The notes beneath the pieces are model-generated. The model saw only the letters and a list, made by a program, of their open reading frames with translations. It made no database searches and was not told where the DNA came from. 64,000 bases of DNA, from the NCBI RefSeq assembly GCF_013085465.1, contig NZ_CP049838.1, forward strand, positions 186,001 to 250,000. Reading direction: 5' to 3'. Source of the stretch: Streptomyces asoensis (GTDB taxonomy: Bacteria > Actinomycetota > Actinomycetes > Streptomycetales > Streptomycetaceae). Both the position numbers and the translations under genes were made by a program. Shown piece after piece: positions 59,645-64,000 of this stretch (within the stretch, counting starts at the first letter, position 1; every line of letters begins with the position of its first letter).

Positions 59645-60214
59645 ATGACCACCGAAGTGAAACTGAGCCCCAGGGAGCGGTTGCTGGAGGCGGCGGCCAC
59701 GCTCACCTACCGAGACGGCGTCAGCATCGGCGTCGAGGCGCTGTGCAAGGCGGCAGGGGTGTCGAAGCGCTCCATGTACCAGCTGTTCGAGAGCAAGGAC
59801 GAACTCCTGGCAGCAAGCCTGAAGGAGCGTTCCTCCGCCTACGTGGCGACCCTCCTGCCTGCGGCGGACGACGGCCGCTCCCCCCGCGAGCGGATCCTGC
59901 ACGTCTTCGAGCAGGTGGAATCGCAGGCAGAGGCGCCCGAGTTCCGGGGCTGCCGGTATCTGGCCGTGCAGGTCGAGCTCAAGGACCCAAGCCACCCGGC
60001 GAGCCGCGTGGCCCATCAGGTCAAGGCGAATCTGACGGCCTTCTTCCGTGCCGAGGCCGAGCAGGGCGGGGCGGGCGATCCGGATCTGCTGGCCCGGCAG
60101 CTCAGCCTGGTCTTCGACGGCGCGAGTGCCCGCGCGGGGATTCAGGCCGACAACCTGACCGGGCTCGTCGCGCCCACCGTGACGACCCTGCTCGACGCGG
60201 CAGGCGTGCGCTGA
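59645..60214 (+). CDS. TetR-family regulator (paralogue C)
   Basis: ATG 59645 begins MTTEVKLSPRERLLEAAATL, then TYRDGVSIGVEALCKAAGVS and KRSMYQLFESKDELLAASLK. The effector half has HVFEQVESQAEAPEFRGCRY, RVAHQVKANLTAFFRAEAEQ and LVFDGASARAGIQADNLTGL. Length is again 189. It resembles paralogue B in the DNA-binding helices and paralogue A in parts of the effector domain (EFRGC, RVAHxVK, LTGLVAP), so recombination among the copies is possible. It is controlled by a single operator. Its stop is 25 bp from the convergent stop of the TetR gene at 60240. Confidence 0.9.
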   Translation: MTTEVKLSPRERLLEAAATLTYRDGVSIGVEALCKAAGVSKRSMYQLFESKDELLAASLKERSSAYVATLLPAADDGRSPRERILHVFEQVESQAEAPEFRGCRYLAVQVELKDPSHPASRVAHQVKANLTAFFRAEAEQGGAGDPDLLARQLSLVFDGASARAGIQADNLTGLVAPTVTTLLDAAGVR

Positions 60215-60239
60215 CGCGTCGCCCGTCCAGAAGACTCCC

Positions 60240-60764
60240 TCACCTCCCGGCGCTCGCGGGAAGCCCGATGGCCGTAAGAGTGTTGCCGAGCATGCCGCAG
60301 GCGAAGAAGCTTGCGGTCCTGTCGGCATCAGCGCCCAGCGACAGGTGCACGGTTTCCCAGATACTCATCCAGCCGGCCCGGACGACCTCGCCGATCAGGT
60401 CATCGCCCTGCGCCTCGGCGGCCGCAACGGCGGCATATCCCTGCATCTGCATCAGGAGGGTCTCGGGTCGCGTCGAGATCAGCCGCGCATAGGCGTCTGC
60501 CATCACCTGCCGGGCTCGCTCACCCCCCTCCACCCCGTCGGCCGCCCTCGCGAAAGCCAAGCGGGTGTCTTCCATGCTCCGCACCAAGGCGGCGACGAAG
60601 ATCGCCCTCTTGTCCGGGAAAAGCCGGAAGAGATACGGCTGCGTGACGCCGACCCGCTCGGCGATCGCCGCGGTGGAGGTGCCGTGGTAGCCCTTGAGCG
60701 CGAACTCGGCGATCGCCGCGCGAATGACGCTCTCACGCCGCTCCTGCGCACTGATCCTGCCCAT
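60240..60764 (-). CDS. TetR-family regulator, distinct subfamily
   Basis: The 174-residue protein starts MGRISAQERRESVIRAAIAE. The helix-turn-helix is FALKGYHGTSTAAIAERVGV, TQPYLFRLFPDKRAIFVAAL. The effector domain contains RLISTRPETLLMQMQGYAAV and SFFACGMLGNTLTAIGLPAS. It is not a close relative of the three 189-residue paralogues, since the recognition helix differs (TQPYLFRLF versus SKRSMYxLF). It is divergent from the broken SDR at 60858, and the double operator at 60798-60835 lies between them, 34 bp before this gene. It could be a target of the paralogues or bind the same site. Confidence 0.86.
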   Translation of the reverse strand: MGRISAQERRESVIRAAIAEFALKGYHGTSTAAIAERVGVTQPYLFRLFPDKRAIFVAALVRSMEDTRLAFARAADGVEGGERARQVMADAYARLISTRPETLLMQMQGYAAVAAAEAQGDDLIGEVVRAGWMSIWETVHLSLGADADRTASFFACGMLGNTLTAIGLPASAGR

Positions 60765-60797
60765 GACGGCATTCTCCCTGCTTGAACCTACATGCGG

Positions 60798-60835
60798 AAA
60801 CCGATCAGTTTATTGTAGTGGAAACTGATCGGTTT
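60798..60835. promoter_or_regulatory. Double operator between the distinct TetR gene and the SDR remnant
   Basis: AAACCGATCAGTTT at 60798-60811 and AAACTGATCGGTTT at 60822-60835. The deviations are mirror-related, as at 55477, and centres are 24 bp apart. Confidence 0.9.
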
Positions 60836-60857
60836 CGAGTGAGTGCGGGAGTCCAGG

Positions 60858-61140
60858 ATGACGGCAGATCAGCCGGCGGCGCGGCCGAGGAAACCTCCGT
60901 CGAGCGCCCGGTCCGACTTCGACACCAACGTCTTCGGGGTCATGCGCATGGTGAACGAGGCCCTGCCGCACATGCGTGCCCAGCGACGCGGGCGCATCAT
61001 CAACATCTCGTCCGTGCTCGGGTTCCTGCCCCAGCCCTACATGGCCGCCTGTGCCGCCTTCAAGATGGCGATCGAGGGCTACACCGCGTCTCTCGACCAC
61101 GAGATCCGCGACCACGGCATCCGGGCACTCATCATCGAAG
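60858..61140 (+). pseudogene. Central fragment of a short-chain dehydrogenase (sense)
   Basis: ATG 60858 (MTADQPAARPRKPPSSARSD) leads without the cofactor loop into DFDTNVFGVMRMVNEALPHM, RIINISSVLGFLPQPYMAAC, AAFKMAIEGYTASLDHEIRD and HGIRALIIEV. This is the middle of a classical SDR. The N-terminal TGxxxGIG and NNAG parts are deleted, and the catalytic YxxxK is changed to CAAFK. At 61140 it joins an inverted piece of another SDR. It is preceded by a double operator, so a functional SDR of the regulon probably once stood here. Confidence 0.7.
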
Positions 61141-61372
61141 TCGCCGGCCGGGCCCGCCTTGACCTGCCGCGAGATGTCGTCGGCGAGCACCTTGTACGCG
61201 CCCGTCTCGACCCCGTCGAGTGCGAGGGAGGCGACGTCACGCGGGTCGGACTTGGGCGCCTCTACGCCAGCCGCGAGGTCCTTGTCCACGTATCCCACGT
61301 GCAGTTCGGTGACGGCGATGCCGCGCGGCTGCAGCTCCAGGCGCAGGGAGTTGGTCTGTGACCACAGGGCGT
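61140..61372 (-). pseudogene. C-terminal fragment of an SDR paralogue, antisense
   Basis: Read on the minus strand, this stretch gives VDKDLAAGVEAPKSDPRDVA, SLALDGVETGAYKVLADDIS and RQVKAGPAG. It is nearly the same as residues from the C-terminal third of the intact SDR at 53865-54566 (VDTDLAAGVEAPKSDPRAVA, ETGAYEVLADDISRQVKAGL). The two DNA segments match over about 230 bp with scattered changes. It abuts the sense SDR fragment head-on. Confidence 0.8.
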
Positions 61373-61830
61373 CGGTGGATCACTCAGTTGCCCTCAGAGA
61401 CACTCCAACCAGCGATAGCACCACAGCTGTTGCACTAGCTAGAGTTCGACCACGAGTGGCTGAGCTGCACAAACCCGAGGTGCACACCACTGCGACAGCC
61501 TCACTCCCCCAGAGAAGCTCGGGAAGTCGGTGCCGTCCATACCGGCATTAGATCGATTGTTCGATTTCCTTGCCAAGCGACTCCCCGGCGACAGCCCGGA
61601 TCAGGCGGGCCGGTACGGGTTACGGAAATACGGGTGCCATGAGGCAACGTGCACACTTCCGAGCCTGCGCCTCGCCCCCACCGTTCAACCTGGCCACCCA
61701 ACTGGCCGCCGCCCCTCTGAATACAGGGGATAGCGGATGCGGTGCAGGTGGGCAGGAAGTCGCAGCTCGCAGCTATCGAATACGCCCGGGACGCAGGCAA
61801 GAGTGCTACCCGTCCAGCGGGGTTGCGCGG
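61373..61830. other. Region before the IS elements without supported gene
   Basis: Short open frames exist on both strands, for example plus-strand SCTNPRCTPLRQPHSPRE near 61480 and QLAAIEYARDAGKSATRPAG near 61770. None is intact or recognisable. Confidence 0.4.
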
Positions 61831-61871
61831 CTAGGCCGTGTCTCTTTGATCGGTTGGTCAGTTGATCGGAT

Positions 61872-62276
61872 GTGTCTGTCCGGTTAGTGATCACTGATGC
61901 TGTGTGGGCCCGGATTGAGCCGCTGATGCCGGCAGACCCGGCCCGTGGACGGCGGTGGGCCGACCACCGCCGAACCCTCGAAGCCATCGTGTGGAAGTAC
62001 CGCACCGGCTCACCCTGGCGGGACTTGCCAGAAGAGCTCGGCTCGTTCCAGACCGCTCACAAACGGCTGCTCAGGTGGGCCGTGGACGGCACCTGGGAAC
62101 GGATCTTCGTCGCGCTCCTGGCAGCGGCCGATGACGTTGACGACATCGGCTGGACCGTGTCGGTGGACTCCACCGTCTGCCGAGCCCACCAGCACGCTGC
62201 CGGTGCTTGGAAAAGGGGGCGTCAGGTCGGGCCGAACCCGAAGACCACGCGCTGGGACGCTCCCGGGGCGGCTTGA
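61872..62276 (+). CDS. IS5-family transposase, frame A
   Basis: GTG 61872 opens MSVRLVITDAVWARIEPLMP, typical of this group. RGRRWADHRRTLEAIVWKYR, TGSPWRDLPEELGSFQTAHK and RLLRWAVDGTWERIFVALLA follow, and then the first DDE aspartate in IGWTVSVDSTVCRAHQHAAG. The frame overlaps frame B by 70 bp around the run AAAAGGGGG at about 62213. There a programmed ribosomal slip would join both parts into one transposase, as known for IS427-type elements. This first part holds the N-terminal DNA-binding region. Confidence 0.88.
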   Translation: MSVRLVITDAVWARIEPLMPADPARGRRWADHRRTLEAIVWKYRTGSPWRDLPEELGSFQTAHKRLLRWAVDGTWERIFVALLAAADDVDDIGWTVSVDSTVCRAHQHAAGAWKRGRQVGPNPKTTRWDAPGAA

Positions 62277-62731
62277 GCACGAAGGTCCACTTGGCCAGCG
62301 ACAGCCATGCGCGGCCGCTGGCCGTCCGCGTCACCGCGGGGCAGGCAGGTGACGCACCGGCCTTTGAGGCCGTCATGGCCGGCATCCGCGTTCCGCGAAG
62401 TGGGCCCGGGAGACCAAGGACGCGGCCGGATGCCGTCCTAGCCGACCGCGCTTATTCATCCCGCGCGATCAGGAGCCACCTTCGCCGGCGCGGCATACGT
62501 GCCGTCATCCCTCAGCCCAGAGACCAGGCCGGCCACCGTCTCCGGCGCGGCCGCGCCGGCGGCCGCCCGCCCGCTTTCGACGCCGACGCGTACAAGCAGC
62601 GCAACACAGTCGAACGATGCATCAACCGCTTCAAGCAGTGGCGCGGCCTGGCCATGCGAACCGACAAGCTCGCGATCGCCTACCAAGCCGCACTCCACCT
62701 CGCGAGCATCCTCATCTGGGCGCGAAGGTGA
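62207..62731 (+). CDS. IS5-family transposase, frame B
   Basis: This frame supplies the remaining catalytic residues. DHALGRSRGGLSTKVHLASD is followed by VLADRAYSSRAIRSHLRRRG (second Asp) and YKQRNTVERCINRFKQWRGL (Glu), ending LASILIWARR. The start shown (ATG 62207) is nominal; translation probably enters from frame A by slippage at AAAAGGGGG. With frame A it makes about 285 residues, the usual length. The element seems functional in sequence. The stop overlaps an end-like sequence GATCAATGAG. Confidence 0.88.
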   Translation: MEKGASGRAEPEDHALGRSRGGLSTKVHLASDSHARPLAVRVTAGQAGDAPAFEAVMAGIRVPRSGPGRPRTRPDAVLADRAYSSRAIRSHLRRRGIRAVIPQPRDQAGHRLRRGRAGGRPPAFDADAYKQRNTVERCINRFKQWRGLAMRTDKLAIAYQAALHLASILIWARR

Positions 62732-62745
62732 TCAATGAGCAGGAC

Positions 62746-63354
62746 TCAGTTCCACCAGTGGATGTCTCCGCTGCTGTCGACCTTGGGGGCGGTCACCGCG
62801 CCGAACCAGGTCGACTGGCCGTGATGCTCCATGGCTTCCGCCACTTCGTGGAGCCATGAACCCAGACTGGGCCACCCCAGAAAACATCCCTGGTCATCGT
62901 GAACAGCATCGCCGAGGTGGTTGCGCCACATCCCTTCCCCGGCATCGATGAAGTGGTCGTCTCCGTCACCTCCGGAGATGGGGACCCACTTCGTTCCCCA
63001 CCAGGGTGTTTGCGCCTGGTCCGGGTCGTCCGGTTCCCACATCTCCATCCGCATCTCGCGGACCTCGATGATCTCCGACACCGAATACAGCCTCCGGCAG
63101 GGGAGCACACCCAGCAGGGATGTATCTCCGTCGTGGCACCGCAGCGACTCGCGGAGATCCGCAGGAAGCGGGAACCCCAAGCGTGCCTCGGCTTCCTGAA
63201 TGCACTGCCACGAGGCCGGGGGCCTGAGGTCTGCCAGAGCCTTCGACGCGTGTCGGGACAACCAGGCGTCGATGCGGCGCCAGGACGTCGCGACCGGGGG
63301 CACGACAGGATCTATGCCTCGGCGAGGAGGTCGCATCATCATGCGGAACATCAT
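62746..63354 (-). CDS. SMI1/KNR4-family (SUKH) protein
   Basis: The product of about 200 residues contains WRRIDAWLSRHASKALADLR, QCIQEAEARLGFPLPADLRE and SLRCHDGDTSLLGVLPCRRL. These are the SMI1/KNR4 (SUKH) signatures: E-x-x-L-G-x-x-L-P-x-D-x-R-x-x-L, then H-D-G. WVPISGGDGDDHFIDAGEG follows, again typical. Many bacterial SUKH proteins are immunity proteins against contact-dependent or polymorphic toxins; others are structural. It lies between the transposase and the outer right end of the IS, convergent with the transposase and 14 bp away. No toxin gene is visible. The start among several ATGs is uncertain and no good ribosome site is seen. Confidence 0.8.
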   Translation of the reverse strand: MMFRMMMRPPRRGIDPVVPPVATSWRRIDAWLSRHASKALADLRPPASWQCIQEAEARLGFPLPADLRESLRCHDGDTSLLGVLPCRRLYSVSEIIEVREMRMEMWEPDDPDQAQTPWWGTKWVPISGGDGDDHFIDAGEGMWRNHLGDAVHDDQGCFLGWPSLGSWLHEVAEAMEHHGQSTWFGAVTAPKVDSSGDIHWWN

Positions 63355-63437
63355 CCATCGGGGCTCACGCGGTCAACCACACCGAGCCACAGACCAACCT
63401 CCGTCTCACCGAGTGAAGCCAAAGAGACAGAACCTAG

Positions 63438-63981
63438 AGCGTGTCTCTTTGATCGGTTGGTCAGTTGATCGGATGTGTCCGTCCGGTTAGTGATCACTGA
63501 TGCGATGTGGGACCGGATAGAGCCGCTGATTCCGACCGATCCGGTCCGCGGTCGGCGGTGGGCCGATCACCGCCGAACCCTGGAGGCCATCGCGTGGAAG
63601 TACCGCACCTGCTCGCCCTGGCGGGACCTGCCGGACGAGCTCGGCTCGTTCCAGACTGCTCACAAACGCCTGATCAGGTGGGCCGTGGACGGCACCTGGG
63701 AACGCATCCTTGCCGCGGTTCTGACAGCGGCCGAGGGCGCTGACGACATCGGCTGGACCGTGTCGGTGGACTCCACCGTATGCCGAGCTCACCAGCACGC
63801 CGCCGGAGCCAGGAAAAAAAGGGGCTCCAGGTCGGGCCGAACCCGACGACCACGCACTCGGACGCTCCCGAGGCGGCCTGAGCACGAAGGTCCACCTCGC
63901 CAGCGACAGCCGTGCACAGCCCTTAGCCCTCCGCATCACCGCAGGCCAGGCGGGCGAAGCCCCGGCCTTCGAGACCGTCAT
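63438..63981 (+). mobile_element. Second IS5/IS427-type copy (cut by window end)
   Basis: It begins directly after CTAG 63434-63437 with AGCGTGTCTCTTTGATCGG and is closely similar to 61835 onward. The two elements therefore share one CTAG in direct tandem. The right end is outside the window. Confidence 0.85.
63475..63981 (+). CDS. IS5-family transposase, frame A of copy 2 (partial)
   Basis: GTG 63475 reads MSVRLVITDAMWDRIEPLIP, RGRRWADHRRTLEAIAWKYR, TCSPWRDLPDELGSFQTAHK and IGWTVSVDSTVCRAHQHAAG. It then meets the run AAAAAAAGGGG at about 63815, where a slip to the second frame (GRSRGGLSTKVHLASDSRAQ) would continue the transposase. The unslipped frame stays open to the window end. Compared with copy 1 it differs at many positions, so the two are not a recent duplicate. 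Confidence 0.85.
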
Positions 63982-64000
63982 GGCCGCAATCCGTGTTCCG

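Larger units (their letters stand above)
61831..63437 (+). mobile_element. IS5/IS427-type element, possibly with an SMI1/KNR4 passenger
   Basis: A CTAG at 61831-61834 is followed by GCCGTGTCTCTTTGATCGG, and the right side reads CAAAGAGACAGAAC before another CTAG at 63434-63437. The ends share TGTCTCTTTG/CAAAGAGACA. CTAG is a usual target of this IS group. Between lie the two transposase frames and an SMI1/KNR4 gene on the opposite strand. A weaker end-like sequence, GATCAATGAG, occurs just after the transposase stop at 62730, so the original right end may have been there and the outer one acquired later. Confidence 0.7.

Noticed and set aside
62746..63433. SMI1/KNR4 gene as half of a toxin-immunity pair
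   Set aside because: No toxin-like gene (Rhs, nuclease or deaminase fusion) is visible on either side, so an immunity role cannot be claimed from context.

Overview
The window is high-GC DNA with Streptomyces-type gene content: GTG/ATG starts with GGAGG-like ribosome sites, a snapalysin protease, an RppA type III polyketide synthase, many TetR regulators, an ECF41 sigma factor and a Tn554-like recombinase trio. It reads as an accessory region, possibly a chromosome arm or integrated-element graveyard. About a third of the loci are broken genes, transposase debris or duplicated fragments. I see no rRNA, tRNA, CRISPR array or core housekeeping block.

Layout. 0-7.7 kb: hypothetical and membrane proteins, several remnants (methyltransferase, TolB-like, replication-relaxation) and a 3.25-kb segment bounded by a perfect 79-bp inverted repeat. 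7.8-15.7 kb: redox genes, namely a TauD-like oxygenase with an altered iron-binding motif, half of an MFS gene, an F420/flavin (LLM) oxidoreductase, a nucleoside deaminase, a cupin/quinone-oxidoreductase operon and an AraC regulator. 16-23.3 kb: secreted and membrane proteins (snapalysin, a repeat-type secreted protein, DUF4436, a damaged serine hydrolase) and a TetR/DUF1772 divergon with clear operators. 23.8-32.7 kb: tandem secreted alpha/beta hydrolases, a SRPBCC/DHFR-like pair, an epimerase/ECF41 sigma pair with a likely self-recognised promoter, and a solute symporter. 33.7-38 kb: GAP protein, glutamate decarboxylase and RppA. 38.2-48.1 kb: mobile DNA (a transposase fusion, a 61-bp direct repeat and a Tn554-like tnpABC set) bracketing a small TetR-controlled redox cassette. 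48.5-61.4 kb: an HxlR divergon and the most striking system. 61.8-64 kb: two IS5-type elements in tandem, the first followed by an SMI1/KNR4 gene.

The main system lies at 51.2-60.8 kb. An almost invariant palindrome (core AAACCGATCGGTTT) occurs 12 times at seven promoters. It is doubled, with centres 23-24 bp apart, before an NmrA-like oxidoreductase, an SDR/hydrolase operon, a DHA2 exporter, a QueG/reductive-dehalogenase-like Fe-S protein and a broken SDR. It is single before two near-identical TetR genes. A third TetR paralogue and a more distant TetR lie in the same block. This looks like one self-duplicated regulon combining short-chain reductases, a hydrolase, an exporter and an Fe-S reductase. 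A xenobiotic or signal-metabolite response is my inference; the substrate is unknown.

A second small regulon at 40.6-44.0 kb uses a different palindrome (GTACCnnnnGGTAC) near an aldo/keto reductase, its TetR gene and a SnoaL/Gfo-Idh operon. All functional calls are from reading the sequence and recalling families; no database search was run.
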